DNA of 64,000 bases from Proteus faecis (GTDB taxonomy: Bacteria > Pseudomonadota > Gammaproteobacteria > Enterobacterales > Enterobacteriaceae): NCBI RefSeq assembly GCF_003144395.1, contig NZ_PENZ01000045.1, positions 125,220-189,219 of the forward strand. The letters are read 5' to 3'. Each line of letters starts with the position of its first letter. Positions within the stretch are counted from its first letter, which is position 1. A program made the position numbers and the translations under genes. Shown here in pieces: positions 1 through 10,256 of the stretch. Below the pieces are notes generated by a model, which worked only from the letters and a program-made list of their open reading frames with translations, searched no databases and was not told the origin of the DNA.

Positions 1-1890
1 TACATCAAAGGTGTTTTCCATTCGTTTTGAGTTAGAAAACGTAGGTGGATCGATAAAGATCACATCAAATTGTTCGTTACTCTGCATTAACCACTGAATA
101 CAATCCGCTTGCATTAAACGATGTTGTCTACCTGATAGGCCATTTGCTTGGAAGTTTTTCTCAGCCCATTCAAGATAAGTGCGTGACATATCCACTGTTG
201 TTGTGCTTTTTGCACCACCAATTCCTGCATGAACAGAAGCCGTACCGGTATAAGCAAAAAGATTTAAGAAGTCTTTTCCATTGCTCATTTCACCCAACAT
301 TTTTCGTGCAATACGGTGATCTAAGAACAACCCTGTATCAAGATAATCAGTTAAATTTACCCAGAATTTTGCACCAAACTCGTCAACTAAGAAAAAATCA
401 CCTTTTTCAGCCATTTTTTCATACTGCTGTTTGCCTTTTTGACGTTGGCGTGTTTTTAAAATCAGTTGATCAGAACGTAATGCCAGTACTTCCATTGTTG
501 CGCTAATTACATCGAATAAACGCTGACGGGCTTTGTGTTCATTAACAGTTTTCGGTGGCGCATACTCTTGAATAACCACTTTATCGCCATAGCGATCCAC
601 AGCAACATTATATTCAGGTAAATCAGCATCGTATAAGCGATAACATTCAATTTGCTGTTGTTTTGCCCATTTCGCGAGTTTTTTCTCATTTTTACGTAAA
701 CGGTTTGCAAAATCTTCCGCAAGCCCAGTGTTAATCGTTGATGGTGTATCAGAAAGTAAATAATTCTTTTGTACACAGTCAAGAGGACCATTTTTTGCTT
801 TAAACTCTCTTTCAGCACGTAATTGGATGCAACTTAACAATTCAGGTGATGCACTAAACAGTGACAATCTCCAACCTGGGAAATGTGCTTTTACCGCTCT
901 TCCTAATTGGCTATGTAATGCAATTAATGCTGGCTCACTTTCTAAACGCTCACCATAAGGTGGATTACTGATAATTGTCCCTTTTATTTCTGTTGAGACT
1001 GGATTTGTCAGTTTAGCGGCATCGCCATGAGCAAACGTGATCAGTTCGGCAACATCTGCTCTGCGGGCATTAGCTCTCGCCATATCCAATACACGTTTAT
1101 CAACATCAAAACCATAGAAACGCGCAGTGGTATTCTTTTTACCTTCACGGAAACGAGCAAAAGCTTCATGAGTCACTTCTTTCCATAGTGCTTCATCATG
1201 ACCTAACCAATGACGGAATCCCCAATGCACACGATTTAATGCGGGAGCACAATCCGTCGCCATCATGGCGGCTTCAATTAATAATGTACCGGAGCCACAC
1301 ATTGGATCGATTAATGGTGTATCGAGTTTCCAGCCTGAACGCATAATAATTGCAGCAGCTAAATTTTCTTTTAAAGGCGCTTGACCCGTTAAGTCACGGT
1401 AACCACGTTGATGTAAACCATCACCACTTAAGTCTAAAGATAGAGAGGCTTTTTCTTTATGAAGGTGGATAGTTAAGCGGATATCAGGAGATTGTTTAGC
1501 GACATCTGGACGTTGCCCTATTTTACGTTGAAATGAGTCAACAATGGCATCTTTCGCTTTTAATGCACCATATTGGCTGTTACGAATAATGTCATTCGTG
1601 CCGTTAAAGTGGATAGCAAAAGTCTGATCAACTGTAAAAATCTCACTCCAATCAATTGCCTGCACACCAAGATATAAGTCTAGATCACTATAAACATTGA
1701 ATTCATTTAACGGCAACATAATGCGTGACGCTAAACGACTCCAAAGTAAAGACTGATACATGGTTTTATCATCAGCACGAAAATAAACACCGCCTTGAGT
1801 TATCTGGCAAGCCTGAGCACCAAGGTGTTCAAGTTCAGATTTTAATAGTTCTTCCAGACCTCGGCCTGTGCTGGCAAACAGAGAGCGCAT
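1..1890 (-). CDS. rlmL: 23S rRNA (guanine-N2/N7) bifunctional methyltransferase RlmKL, 3' end cut by window
   Basis: RlmKL methylates G2445 (N2) and G2069 (N7) of 23S rRNA through two methyltransferase halves. The start ATG at 1888-1890 opens [16 protein letters not shown], and the frame stays open to base 1, giving 630 codons. The family is about 700 residues, so roughly 70 C-terminal residues lie outside the window. The N-terminal THUMP-type region precedes the RlmL catalytic motif NPPYGER (N about residue 309), and the RlmK half carries [11 protein letters not shown] (D about residue 614) close to the window edge. It is divergent from ycbX, and the two starts are about 107 bp apart. The family call is secure; only the missing end is unseen. 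Confidence 0.96.
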   Translation of the reverse strand, partial: MRSLFASTGRGLEELLKSELEHLGAQACQITQGGVYFRADDKTMYQSLLWSRLASRIMLPLNEFNVYSDLDLYLGVQAIDWSEIFTVDQTFAIHFNGTNDIIRNSQYGALKAKDAIVDSFQRKIGQRPDVAKQSPDIRLTIHLHKEKASLSLDLSGDGLHQRGYRDLTGQAPLKENLAAAIIMRSGWKLDTPLIDPMCGSGTLLIEAAMMATDCAPALNRVHWGFRHWLGHDEALWKEVTHEAFARFREGKKNTTARFYGFDVDKRVLDMARANARRADVAELITFAHGDAAKLTNPVSTEIKGTIISNPPYGERLESEPALIALHSQLGRAVKAHFPGWRLSLFSASPELLSCIQLRAEREFKAKNGPLDCVQKNYLLSDTPSTINTGLAEDFANRLRKNEKKLAKWAKQQQIECYRLYDADLPEYNVAVDRYGDKVVIQEYAPPKTVNEHKARQRLFDVISATMEVLALRSDQLILKTRQRQKGKQQYEKMAEKGDFFLVDEFGAKFWVNLTDYLDTGLFLDHRIARKMLGEMSNGKDFLNLFAYTGTASVHAGIGGAKSTTTVDMSRTYLEWAEKNFQANGLSGRQHRLMQADCIQWLMQSNEQFDVIFIDPPTFSNSKRMENTFDV

Positions 1891-1997
1891 AATATTGTTA
1901 CCACCTAAAATAAAATTGTTGGGCATTATAGCTAATTGTATTACGTTGTCATAAAGTTACTGGCTATAAAAAATAATAATGTCTTTTGGGAGCACTG

Positions 1998-3122
1998 ATG
2001 ATCAACGTTTCACGCCTTTATATACACCCAGTTAAATCAATGAAGGGAATTCGACTTTCTCATGCATTTGCTCGTGAGAGCGGATTCACGTTTGATCGCG
2101 ATTTTATGATAACCACCCCAGAAGGGACTTTTATCACGGCACGAAAATTTCCCGTTTTGCTGTGTTTTATTCCCACTGTCATGGCAAATGGTATCTATAT
2201 TCAAGCACCTGATGGTGAAGGTATTGCTATCACCTATCAAGATTTTGAGACCACATTGCAACCGACAGAAGTTTGGGGCAACCATTTTACCGCGTATGTG
2301 GCTCCAGATGAAATAAATCAGTGGTTCAGTCGTTATTTAAAAATGGCCGTTCAACTTCGTTGGACTGGCGAAAAATCGACACGCCGAGTGAAAAAAAATC
2401 CAGAAACCGCTGTTTCTTTCGCTGATGGTTACCCTTACTTATTAATTAATGAAGCTTCATTTCAATACTTACAGCAACGTTGCCCCGCTTCAATTAATAT
2501 TGAGCAATTTCGAGGTAATATCCTCATAACAGGTGCAAAGCCTTTTGAAGAAGATACTTGGCAGACTATTCGGATTGGCTCTGTAGTGATGGATCTGATG
2601 AAACCTTGTAGCCGTTGCATCATGACCACAATTAGTATTGATAAAGGTGTTAAACATCCTAACACAGAACCACTCGCAACACTGCAAACATTCCGTAGCG
2701 ATGAAAAAGGTGATGTCGATTTTGGTCAAAATGTCATCATTCGTCAAACGGGTATTATTCGTGTGGGAGATACTGTTGAAGTATTAGCTTATAAAAAAGC
2801 AAAACAATATCTTGTAACAACACCTGTTGAAACACAATCAACACCTATGGTTAAAAATACCCAAGAACAAGCTGTTAGTATCGAGTTTAATGGTGAAGTT
2901 TTTGAAGGCAATAATCAAGAAGTGCTATTAGAACAGCTTGAAAATAATGGCTATGCTATCCCTTATAGTTGCCGAGCTGGCCTTTGTGGCTCTTGTGTTA
3001 TCCAATTAGATGAAGGTGATGTTAATGCATTAAAAGCTGGCGCAATTAAACGCTCAGGTAAAATCTTAGCCTGTAGTTGTGTTCCTAGCGGTAATGTGAA
3101 ACTTTCGCTTAATAGAAAATAA
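1998..3122 (+). CDS. ycbX: MOSC-domain / 2Fe-2S ferredoxin-like protein YcbX
   Basis: YcbX is a molybdenum-cofactor-dependent reductase of N-hydroxylated compounds in E. coli (family knowledge). The N-terminal MOSC beta-barrel begins MINVSRLYIHPVKSMKG, and the MOSC core contains PCSRCIMTTIS. The C-terminal about 85 residues are a plant-type ferredoxin domain with the cluster cysteines in PYSCRAGLCGSCV and a final CSC. The ATG at 1998 is chosen because GGGAG lies 5 nt upstream at 1988-1992; an in-frame TTG at 1986 would overlap that ribosome-binding site. The product is 374 aa, typical for the family. It is divergent from rlmL, as in many enterobacteria. Confidence 0.95.
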   Translation: MINVSRLYIHPVKSMKGIRLSHAFARESGFTFDRDFMITTPEGTFITARKFPVLLCFIPTVMANGIYIQAPDGEGIAITYQDFETTLQPTEVWGNHFTAYVAPDEINQWFSRYLKMAVQLRWTGEKSTRRVKKNPETAVSFADGYPYLLINEASFQYLQQRCPASINIEQFRGNILITGAKPFEEDTWQTIRIGSVVMDLMKPCSRCIMTTISIDKGVKHPNTEPLATLQTFRSDEKGDVDFGQNVIIRQTGIIRVGDTVEVLAYKKAKQYLVTTPVETQSTPMVKNTQEQAVSIEFNGEVFEGNNQEVLLEQLENNGYAIPYSCRAGLCGSCVIQLDEGDVNALKAGAIKRSGKILACSCVPSGNVKLSLNRK

Positions 3123-3226
3123 AAATCAAATTGATATGAACAAATAAATTAAATAAAAAAATCAATATAAACACAGTTATGTATGATATATATCGTTATC
3201 GGTAAACATTAAATTGATTAATTGTA

Positions 3227-3376
3227 CCTCACTCATATATAACTGAGTTTATTGAATTCTTAGGCCAAGTAAGCTTCCCCAATATTCATTGCATTGTCAG
3301 TCGTTATGATTTGCCAGAAAAGTATTACCTTATTAAGTATAAAGATAATGGAAAGGATTTTATTGGGGATGAGTGA
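3227..3376 (+). pseudogene. Possible gene remnant without start codon
   Basis: An open frame of about 49 codons ends in TGA at 3374-3376. It has protein-like composition (FIEFLGQVSFPNIHCIVSRY, then DLPEKYYLIKYKDNGKDFI). There is no ATG, GTG or TTG in the open stretch and an in-frame TGA just upstream, so it cannot be expressed as it stands. It may be the tail of a decayed gene. No family was recognised, and chance cannot be excluded at this length. Confidence 0.25.
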
Positions 3377-3414
3377 GTTAAACTCATTTCTTGCTAGGAC
3401 GGGTCAGGCACAAT

Positions 3415-3436
3415 AAAAAAGCCTCTGTTAAGAGAC
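3415..3436 (-). terminator. Rho-independent terminator of the 48-aa gene
   Basis: Read on the minus strand, a CTCT/AGAG hairpin with loop TAAC, extended by GC, runs straight into six T residues. It lies 90 bp beyond the stop codon of the small minus-strand gene at 3526-3672 and has no other minus-strand gene to serve. Confidence 0.6.
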
Positions 3437-3525
3437 ATTTAAAATGAAATAAACAAATATTATATATGCTTGCCCATTACCACTCATCATCCCCGCATAC
3501 GGTAGTTAGCGCTATGTATAAATTT

Positions 3526-3672
3526 TTATTGCTTTGCCTGTGTTACCTTCTCTGAAAGCTCCATCATCTCTTTGCAATGCTTATCTCTTGTTAAAAAGAT
3601 ACAATCTATTTTTGCACATACAGGGCAAATATTACGCTTCATTACCTCGATCGGTTTGACACGTTCACTCAT
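3526..3672 (-). CDS. Small cysteine-rich protein, 48 aa, unknown function
   Basis: The frame reads MSERVKPIEVMKRNICPVCA, then KIDCIFLTRDKHCKEMMELS and ends EKVTQAKQ. The cysteine pattern is C-P-V-C, four residues, C, eight residues, C, which suggests a small zinc- or metal-binding knuckle (inference). Support for a real gene is an AAGGAA ribosome-binding site about 7 nt before the ATG and a minus-strand terminator 90 bp downstream. The length is typical of small proteins missed by gene finders. It lies alone between ycbX and zapC, and no homologue is recognised. It could be a diverged zinc-ribbon protein or a relic of a larger one. Confidence 0.6.
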   Translation of the reverse strand: MSERVKPIEVMKRNICPVCAKIDCIFLTRDKHCKEMMELSEKVTQAKQ

Positions 3673-4047
3673 ATAAATTCCTTTTTATATTCAATCATAC
3701 AATGACGATAGTGATCTAATATGACCAACACACCATTATTTGACTATTCTGTTTTTTGATACGAGTGTTATAAACCTCCAGATCCATAGCTCACATTTGA
3801 CATAAAGAAGATAATTTGCCCTTACCTTCTTTTTTATTTTAAATAAAACAGTTTATTTAATAAGAATTGTCTTATTAAGAACCCAAAATAAACTATCAAT
3901 AAACCCATTTTATTTTTTAGAAGAAGGTTACAGAAAGAGAGTGATGAAGATTTGATTTGAAGTAGTATTGTTTAGAGTAGATTTATTTTTAGGATATTAA
4001 AAATAATGAGTGACGATAAAAAGAGTAAATCCTTTTAACTCTTTTTG
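3673..4047. other. AT-rich intergenic region upstream of the 48-aa gene
   Basis: There are 375 bases between the 48-aa gene and the end of zapC. They contain AT-rich runs and a short TTATTAAGA-rich stretch but no coding frame with a ribosome-binding site and no convincing terminator. The promoter of the small minus-strand gene should lie here; none is clear enough to call. Confidence 0.4.
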
Positions 4048-4599
4048 TTAAATAACTTTCTCGTACAAAAATGATCCTGATTCTGGCTCTTTATGGTAAT
4101 TGCTTAACCTATCATTCATAATTTTTATTGGGTCACAAAAATTAAGTGTTCTATCAAATAATGTTAACTGAGGTTGAGCTAATAAACATAAACAAGCTTG
4201 AGCCCCCACTTCAGTCACTAAAAAAAGAGCGGTTTCGTCTTCTTCTTTTAATGAAACTTCTACCACTTGAGATAAATAAGGGTTGATTTGATTATTGTTA
4301 ACTTCAAAATACCAACTCTTAGGCATCAGTGGCTTTAAAAAGCGATGGGCTATTAATGCATTTAACGCTAATTCAGCTCTTGACTCTGATGGCATGTCTA
4401 TTTGTCGAATTTGCTCATCATATCCGTAATAAAGAGCTGCATCATCGACGGTAAAAGATGCTGATTGTCGAGCACTTTCACTCAACATTTTGCTTGGAAA
4501 GCGAGAACGAAAAACCATACCATTTGCTAAATCAAGCATTAATTTTTGTTGCTCAACATCAAAATACCAACGCCAGCGATCATCGGGTTTTATTATCAC
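4048..4599 (-). CDS. zapC: Cell division protein ZapC (Z-ring stabiliser)
   Basis: ZapC binds FtsZ at midcell and promotes lateral bundling of protofilaments in the cytoplasm. The 183-aa product matches the enterobacterial family (E. coli about 180 aa) from the start MIIKPDDRWRWYFD through LMLDLANGMVFRSRF, LNALIAHRFLKPLMPKSW and the C-terminal ACLCLLAQP and DPIKIMNDRLS segments. It lies just downstream of pyrD in the same direction, the same order as in E. coli (pyrD then zapC), with about 220 bp between them. It probably has its own promoter because a hairpin follows pyrD. Confidence 0.95.
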   Translation of the reverse strand: MIIKPDDRWRWYFDVEQQKLMLDLANGMVFRSRFPSKMLSESARQSASFTVDDAALYYGYDEQIRQIDMPSESRAELALNALIAHRFLKPLMPKSWYFEVNNNQINPYLSQVVEVSLKEEDETALFLVTEVGAQACLCLLAQPQLTLFDRTLNFCDPIKIMNDRLSNYHKEPESGSFLYEKVI

Positions 4600-4772
4600 T
4601 AATTAATCCCCCTTCGATTCATTTCCTGTTTTATACTCGGATAAACAATCAAAATTAAATGACATAAATAAAATATTTAATATCACCTAACAAAAACAGG
4701 ATTCATTTTACTATTAATTAAGCACAATCAGTGCAATTTAATAAAAAATAACCAACTAGGGGCAATATAAAC

Positions 4773-4803
4773 GAGTTAGGGACAGAAGAAAAGCCCCTAA
4801 CTC
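4773..4803 (-). terminator. Hairpin downstream of pyrD
   Basis: A nine-pair stem GAGTTAGGG/CCCTAACTC lies 15 bp past the pyrD stop. The T tract after it on the minus strand is weak (GTTTAT), so it may be only a partial terminator or mRNA-stabilising hairpin ahead of zapC. Confidence 0.45.
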
Positions 4804-4817
4804 ATTATAAAATGTAT

Positions 4818-5828
4818 TTAGATGTGATTAATTATAGATTTGATAAGAGCAGGACCTTGATAAATGAATCCTGAATAGATTTGGATAAGAGAAGCACCTG
4901 CATCCATTTTTTCTCTGGCTGCTGTTAATGAATCAATTCCACCAACACCAATAATAGGCAATGCACCTTTTAATTCTTCATTTAATTGGCGAATTATTTG
5001 TGTACTTTTTGATTGTACTGGGCGACCACTTAATCCCCCTGCTTCATTACAATGATTTAATCCACTGACTAATGATTTATCTAATGTAGTATTTGTCGCA
5101 ATAACACCATCAATATGATGACGGACTAAGCTATCTGCAACTTGGATTAATTCTTCATGGGTTAAATCAGGTGCAATTTTAACAGCAACGGGAACATATT
5201 TTTGATATTTACCCTGCAACTCTAATTGTTTATTTTTAATTGCTGATAGCAGATCGTCTAATGCTTCACCATATTGTAGTGTACGCAAGCCTGGGGTATT
5301 TGGTGATGAGATATTGATTGCGATATAACCCGCATGAGCATAGACTTTTTCCATACAAATCAGATAATCATCTTTACCTTGCTCTACTGGGGTATCTTTA
5401 TTTTTACCAATATTAATACCCAGTACACCACCATAACGAGATTGTTTTACATTTTCAATTAAGTTATCAACACCAAGATTATTAAAACCCATTCGGTTAA
5501 TCAAACCTTCGGCTTCCACTAAGCGAAATAAACGAGGTTTATCATTTCCCACTTGAGGACGTGGTGTCACTGTACCAACTTCGATAAAACCAAATCCCAT
5601 TGCACCCAATGCATCGATACAATCACCGTTTTTATCAAGGCCGGCAGCAAGGCCAAGTGGATTTTTAAACGAGAGCCCCATACAAGAAACGGGTTTGGAA
5701 GGAAGTGACTGCTGAATAAGAAATTGAAATGGGGAATGAGATAAACGTTTTAACTGACGGAAGGTAAAATCATGGGCACGTTCAGGATCTAGCCGAAACA
5801 ATGCCTTCCTTACTAAGGAATAATACAT
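4818..5828 (-). CDS. pyrD: Dihydroorotate dehydrogenase (quinone), class 2
   Basis: PyrD oxidises dihydroorotate to orotate with FMN and passes electrons to the quinone pool at the inner membrane, the fourth step of UMP synthesis. The 336-aa product equals the E. coli length. The N-terminal amphipathic region ([20 protein letters not shown]) is followed by the barrel: [16 protein letters not shown], the active-site [12 protein letters not shown] segment, IATNTTLD, and the FMN phosphate-binding IIGVGGIDS near the C-terminus. A PurR-like site and a promoter precede it. The start is preceded by GGAG in the leader. Confidence 0.97.
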   Translation of the reverse strand: MYYSLVRKALFRLDPERAHDFTFRQLKRLSHSPFQFLIQQSLPSKPVSCMGLSFKNPLGLAAGLDKNGDCIDALGAMGFGFIEVGTVTPRPQVGNDKPRLFRLVEAEGLINRMGFNNLGVDNLIENVKQSRYGGVLGINIGKNKDTPVEQGKDDYLICMEKVYAHAGYIAINISSPNTPGLRTLQYGEALDDLLSAIKNKQLELQGKYQKYVPVAVKIAPDLTHEELIQVADSLVRHHIDGVIATNTTLDKSLVSGLNHCNEAGGLSGRPVQSKSTQIIRQLNEELKGALPIIGVGGIDSLTAAREKMDAGASLIQIYSGFIYQGPALIKSIINHI

Positions 5829-5892
5829 ACGATCTCCATTGAGAATATCGGGTATTAGGAATGATATGTCTACGACAATTTAAGCGTCGTGC

Positions 5893-5921
5893 ATCATATA
5901 GATAAAAACACGAAAAGTAAA
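5893..5921 (-). promoter_or_regulatory. pyrD promoter with overlapping PurR-like half-site
   Basis: On the minus strand, -35 TTTACT (5916-5921) and -10 TATGAT (5893-5898) are separated by exactly 17 bp, about 65 bp before the pyrD ATG. An imperfect PurR-like sequence with the AAACG core overlaps the -35, which is where E. coli PurR binds pyrD. The promoter spacing is seen directly; the PurR role is inference from a partial (about 9 of 16) match. Confidence 0.5.
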
Positions 5922-5945
5922 CGCTTCAAATTCATAATTTGTCAT

Positions 5946-5972
5946 AAAAAATCCCCAGACTATGCTGGGGAT
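5946..5972 (-). terminator. Rho-independent terminator of pepN
   Basis: ATCCCCAG/CTGGGGAT perfect eight-pair stem with a six-base loop, followed on the minus strand by five to six T residues, about 60 bp past the pepN stop. Confidence 0.85.
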
Positions 5973-6032
5973 CTAGTTATCTTGCTAATTTTATATTATT
6001 TACTCACTCATAAAGTGATATGAAACGTAATA

Positions 6033-8648
6033 TTAATCAGCTAATGCCTTGGTGATTTTCTCATATAAATCACCTGATAAATTCTCAAGTTCTTTCAGCT
6101 TTAATAACTCTGCACGCATTTTTTCTTGGCGCGTTGCATCATAACGTTTTAAACGAATAAACGGTTCAATAAGGCGTGATGCAACTTGTGGGTTACGGCT
6201 ATTTAGATCAGTCAGAATTTCTGTCAATAATAAGTAACCAGAACCATCTTCAGCGTGGAAAGCGACTGGATTATTATTTACAAATGCACCAATTAACGCA
6301 CGAGTACGATTAGGGTTTGCAAGCGTAAACGAGCGATGAGATAACAGGCTACGTACTTTCTGTAACACCTCTTTTGCTGGGCTCATAGCTTGTAAACTAA
6401 ACCATTTGTCCATCACTAAACCATCTTGATGCCATTTGTCATCAAACTCTTGTAATAACGTATCTTTACAAGGTAACTGAGCCATTACAGCAACATTAAG
6501 TGCAGCGAGCGCATCGGTCATGTTATCACTATTGTGATATTGCACATCAACAAGCTGATTACCTGTTTGCTCATTTTCAACCGCTAAATAAGCTAAACAA
6601 ACATTCCGTAAATCACGTTTTGCAATATCATCATGATTAACACGATAAGCACCGATATGCATTGAATGATAAACAGCAGAGAATTCATCAGCCATTTCAG
6701 TTGCTAGTGTCTTACGAATAAAACCAAGTGCTTTATTGATAGCAATCGGATCAATAATACTAAATGATTCACCCGCTTCGACATCTGTTGGCAATGTCAG
6801 AATAAGTGCAGCTAATGCTGGATCGATATCTTTATCAAGTAATACTGCACGGAAAGCATCAACTACCATCTCAGGCAAAATGCATGTTTCACCCTTTTGA
6901 ACTCGAGCAACATTTTCTTTTATATAGCGACCTAATAATGCTTGAGCTGCATCCCAACGTGAAAATGCATTACGAGCATATTTCATTAAGAATGAGAGTT
7001 GCTCATCCGTAAATGGATAGTCAAGTTTTACAGGCGCAGAGAACTCACGTAATAAAGATGGGATCGGTTGTTCTGGCACATCATCAAAAACAAACTGCTG
7101 CTCTTCACGTACCACATTCAATATATTAGAAATAGTTTGGCCCTGTGAACGCAGTGGGATCACATTACCCTTGGTATCGTATAATTCAATATCTAATGGA
7201 ATATGTAATGGCAGCTTTTCAGTTTGATCGGCTGTCGGTGGCGTCATTTGACTAACAGTTAAAGTGTATTGCTTTTTATTAGCATCATAACTATCACGAA
7301 CAGTCAGTTGTGGAGTACCTGATTGACTATACCAACGACGGAATAAAGTAAGATCAACATTAGAAGCATCTTCCATTGCTTGAATAAAATCGTCGCAAGT
7401 TGCAGCACTACCGTCGTGACGATGAATATACATTTGAATGCCAGCTTGGAATTGCTCTTCACCTAACAAGGTGTGGATCATTCGGATCACTTCAGAACCT
7501 TTTTCATATACTGTTAAAGTATAGAAGTTGTTCATTTCGATCACACTATCAGGACGAATTGGATGTGCCATTGGGCTTGCATCTTCTGCAAACTGAGCAG
7601 TACGCATCACTCGTACATTATTAATACGATTAACAGAGCGAGAGCCTAAGTCAGAGCTAAATTCTTGATCACGGAAAACCGTTAAACCTTCTTTTAGACT
7701 TAACTGGAACCAATCACGGCAAGTAATGCGATTACCTGTCCAGTTATGGAAATATTCATGACCAATAACAGACTCAATACCTAAGTAATCTTTGTCAGTT
7801 GCCGTTTCACTTTTCGCTAGCACATATTTAGAGTTAAAGATATTCAGCCCTTTATTCTCCATTGCCCCCATATTAAAGAAATCAACAGCAACTATCATAT
7901 AGATATCGAGATCGTATTCTAAATTAAAGCGAGATTGATCCCATGCCATCGCATTTTTCAATGATGTCATTGCCCAATCTGCACGATCTAAATTACCTTT
8001 ATCAACAAAAAGCTCTAAAGCAACTTCACGACCGCTTTTGGTGATAAAAGTATCTCGTAATACATCAAAATCACCTGCGACTAGAGCAAATAAATAGCTT
8101 GGTTTTGGATGAGGATCTTCCCATGTTACCCAATGACGACCATCTTCCAATTCACCTTGTGCAATACGGTTACCATTGGACAGTAAATAAGGATACTGTT
8201 TTTTGTCTGCCGTGATTGTAGTGGTGTAACGAGCTAATACATCAGGTCTATCTAAATAGTAGGTAATATAGCGGAAACCTTCAGCTTCACACTGTGTACA
8301 TAATGCATCACCAGAAACATACAACCCTTCTAATGCGGTGTTAGCCGATGGATTAATGTTGTTAACAATTTTTAATGTAAATTGTGCTGGTAGTTGTTCA
8401 ATGATGAGTTTGCCGTTTTCTTCTTTATAGTGTGTCCAAGCAACATCATTCACTGCAATTGATTTTAATGTTAATTCTTCACCATCTAACACTAATGCGG
8501 TTGCATCTGAGTTTAGGCGTTTACATTGGCTTATCGCTGTAACCTGGGTATTTTCTTTATCTAAAATAAAATCAAGATGTAAATCGGTGATTGTGTAGTC
8601 AGGGGCACGATAATCTTTGCGAAATTTCGCGATTCTTTGTTGTGTCAT
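6033..8648 (-). CDS. pepN: Aminopeptidase N (M1 zinc metallopeptidase)
   Basis: PepN is the major cytosolic aminopeptidase and removes N-terminal residues from peptides in the last steps of protein turnover. At 871 aa it is essentially the E. coli length (870). The M1 signatures are present: the substrate-recognition GAMEN motif (MGAMENKGLNIFN) and the zinc site HEYFHNW, with the third ligand Glu about 19 residues on in LKEGLTVFRDQEF. A large helical C-terminal domain completes the protein. An AAGG ribosome-binding site precedes the ATG. It is monocistronic, divergent from pncB, and has its own terminator. Confidence 0.97.
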   Translation of the reverse strand: MTQQRIAKFRKDYRAPDYTITDLHLDFILDKENTQVTAISQCKRLNSDATALVLDGEELTLKSIAVNDVAWTHYKEENGKLIIEQLPAQFTLKIVNNINPSANTALEGLYVSGDALCTQCEAEGFRYITYYLDRPDVLARYTTTITADKKQYPYLLSNGNRIAQGELEDGRHWVTWEDPHPKPSYLFALVAGDFDVLRDTFITKSGREVALELFVDKGNLDRADWAMTSLKNAMAWDQSRFNLEYDLDIYMIVAVDFFNMGAMENKGLNIFNSKYVLAKSETATDKDYLGIESVIGHEYFHNWTGNRITCRDWFQLSLKEGLTVFRDQEFSSDLGSRSVNRINNVRVMRTAQFAEDASPMAHPIRPDSVIEMNNFYTLTVYEKGSEVIRMIHTLLGEEQFQAGIQMYIHRHDGSAATCDDFIQAMEDASNVDLTLFRRWYSQSGTPQLTVRDSYDANKKQYTLTVSQMTPPTADQTEKLPLHIPLDIELYDTKGNVIPLRSQGQTISNILNVVREEQQFVFDDVPEQPIPSLLREFSAPVKLDYPFTDEQLSFLMKYARNAFSRWDAAQALLGRYIKENVARVQKGETCILPEMVVDAFRAVLLDKDIDPALAALILTLPTDVEAGESFSIIDPIAINKALGFIRKTLATEMADEFSAVYHSMHIGAYRVNHDDIAKRDLRNVCLAYLAVENEQTGNQLVDVQYHNSDNMTDALAALNVAVMAQLPCKDTLLQEFDDKWHQDGLVMDKWFSLQAMSPAKEVLQKVRSLLSHRSFTLANPNRTRALIGAFVNNNPVAFHAEDGSGYLLLTEILTDLNSRNPQVASRLIEPFIRLKRYDATRQEKMRAELLKLKELENLSGDLYEKITKALAD

Positions 8649-8988
8649 AGAAAAAACCTTTTAGTTAACACGACTATTTAACGGTTATATTACCAAAGCT
8701 TACCCGTCAAAAATCTGTTTAGCCAGTCGAATATTCAATTGAGAACATTAAAAGTCAACAGAATGTTAATTATTTATTAATTCATGTAATCAATTTATTT
8801 GGTAAATGATGCTAATATACTCCCAAATTATGTTTAACGTGGTAAACTCATCTAAGTTTTACAGCTTGTTTTTATGTTGCAGAGAAATATTATTGAATAG
8901 TGACGCTTTGTCATCATATTCGGGTATACTCTCCAACCTTAACGATTTAGCAGACATAAAAACGCTCCGTGAGGATGCTTGACGCGCT
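8649..8988. promoter_or_regulatory. pepN-pncB divergent control region
   Basis: This 340-bp intergenic region has outward promoters for pepN (left) and pncB (right). A NadR-type operator is at 8831-8848. A TATACT hexamer at about 8926-8931 could be a pncB -10, but no -35 at proper spacing is convincing. Confidence 0.45.
8831..8848. promoter_or_regulatory. NadR operator upstream of pncB
   Basis: TGTTTA-N6-TAAACT fits the enterobacterial NadR box TGTTTA-N6-TAAACA with a single mismatch in the last base. NadR represses NAD synthesis and salvage genes, including pncB, when NAD is ample. The site is 140 bp before the pncB ATG. Confidence 0.75.
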
Positions 8989-10203
8989 ATGATTTTAGAC
9001 GCTACACCGATTATTACATCACTGTTGGATACCGATGCATATAAGCTTCACATGCAACAAGCGGTTTACCACCATTATAGTGATATTCCTGTCGTTGCTG
9101 AGTTCCGCTGTCGGAGTGATGAACGTCTAGGTGAATATGCAACAACCTTACGCCATCAAGTTAATATGATGGCAGACTTGTCATTAACGAATGAAGAGTT
9201 TGACTATCTTCAGAGTCTCCCCTTTTTCAAAAATGACTATCTGCAATGGTTTAAGCGTTTTCGCTTTAAACCAGAACAAGTCCAAATTTCAACAACACCT
9301 GAAAACCAGCTGTCAATCAGAATAACAGGCCCTTGGCGCGAAGTTATTCTATGGGAAGTTCCTTTGTTGGCTTTAGTGAGTGAAATTGTACATCGTGCTC
9401 GTTCTCCTCAAATCACACCTGATGATGCAGTTAATCAGCTACGTAAATTAATTGATATCTTCTACCGTGATGCGGCTGAGCAACAGATTGACTTAGCTGA
9501 TTTTAAACTGATGGATTTTGGTACTCGTCGTCGTTTTTCTTATGATGTGCAGTGTGCCATTGTGGATGAGCTGAAAAATCATTTCCCTTATCTTATTGGT
9601 ACAAGTAACTATCATTTAGCTGAACGTATGCATTTAGCTCCAGTAGGAACACAGGCTCACGAATGGTTTCAGGCTCATCAGCAGATTAGCCCAGAACTGG
9701 CAAACAGCCAGCGTGCTGCTTTGCAATCTTGGTTGGACGAATATCCAGATCAACTAGGCATTGCATTAACAGATTGCATTACAATGGACGCGTTTTTGCG
9801 TGATTTTGATAAAACCTTTGCAGAGAGTTATCAAGGTTTACGTCACGACTCTGGCGATCCCATTGAATGGGGTGAAAAAGCGATCGCGCATTATGAAAAA
9901 TTGGGTATTGATCCAATGAGTAAAGTATTAGTCTTTTCTGATAGCCTCGATTTTCAAAAAGCACTTGTACTTTATAAGCATTTCCATAAGCGTATTCGTC
10001 TAATCTTTGGTATTGGTACTCGACTCACTTGTAACATTCCTGAAATAACGCCTCTTAATATTGTGATTAAGCTGGTGGAGTGTAATGGTAAGCCAGTAGC
10101 TAAATTATCAGATAGCCCAGGTAAAACAATTTGTGACGATAATGACTTTGTTGACAAGCTACGCAAAGCCTTTGATGTTCCTCTTGTTAAACAAGCCTGT
10201 TAA
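8989..10203 (+). CDS. pncB: Nicotinate phosphoribosyltransferase
   Basis: PncB converts nicotinate and PRPP to nicotinate mononucleotide with ATP hydrolysis, the entry step of NAD salvage (Preiss-Handler pathway). The 404-aa product aligns by eye along its length with E. coli Pnc[17 protein letters not shown] near the N-terminus, [10 protein letters not shown], the segment [13 protein letters not shown] containing the phosphorylated histidine, GLRHDSGDP, and [20 protein letters not shown] at the phosphate-binding end. A GAGGA lies 13 nt before the ATG, rather far, but no better in-frame start exists. A NadR operator upstream suggests repression by NAD. Confidence 0.97.
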   Translation: MILDATPIITSLLDTDAYKLHMQQAVYHHYSDIPVVAEFRCRSDERLGEYATTLRHQVNMMADLSLTNEEFDYLQSLPFFKNDYLQWFKRFRFKPEQVQISTTPENQLSIRITGPWREVILWEVPLLALVSEIVHRARSPQITPDDAVNQLRKLIDIFYRDAAEQQIDLADFKLMDFGTRRRFSYDVQCAIVDELKNHFPYLIGTSNYHLAERMHLAPVGTQAHEWFQAHQQISPELANSQRAALQSWLDEYPDQLGIALTDCITMDAFLRDFDKTFAESYQGLRHDSGDPIEWGEKAIAHYEKLGIDPMSKVLVFSDSLDFQKALVLYKHFHKRIRLIFGIGTRLTCNIPEITPLNIVIKLVECNGKPVAKLSDSPGKTICDDNDFVDKLRKAFDVPLVKQAC

Positions 10204-10226
10204 TTAGCTAAAAATCTTCATTAATA

Positions 10227-10256
10227 AAAGAAAGGGTAATAATTGCCCTTTCTTTT
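10227..10256 (+). terminator. Terminator of pncB
   Basis: AAGAAAGGG/CCCTTTCTT stem followed by a T-rich tail, 25 bp after the pncB stop. Confidence 0.8.
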
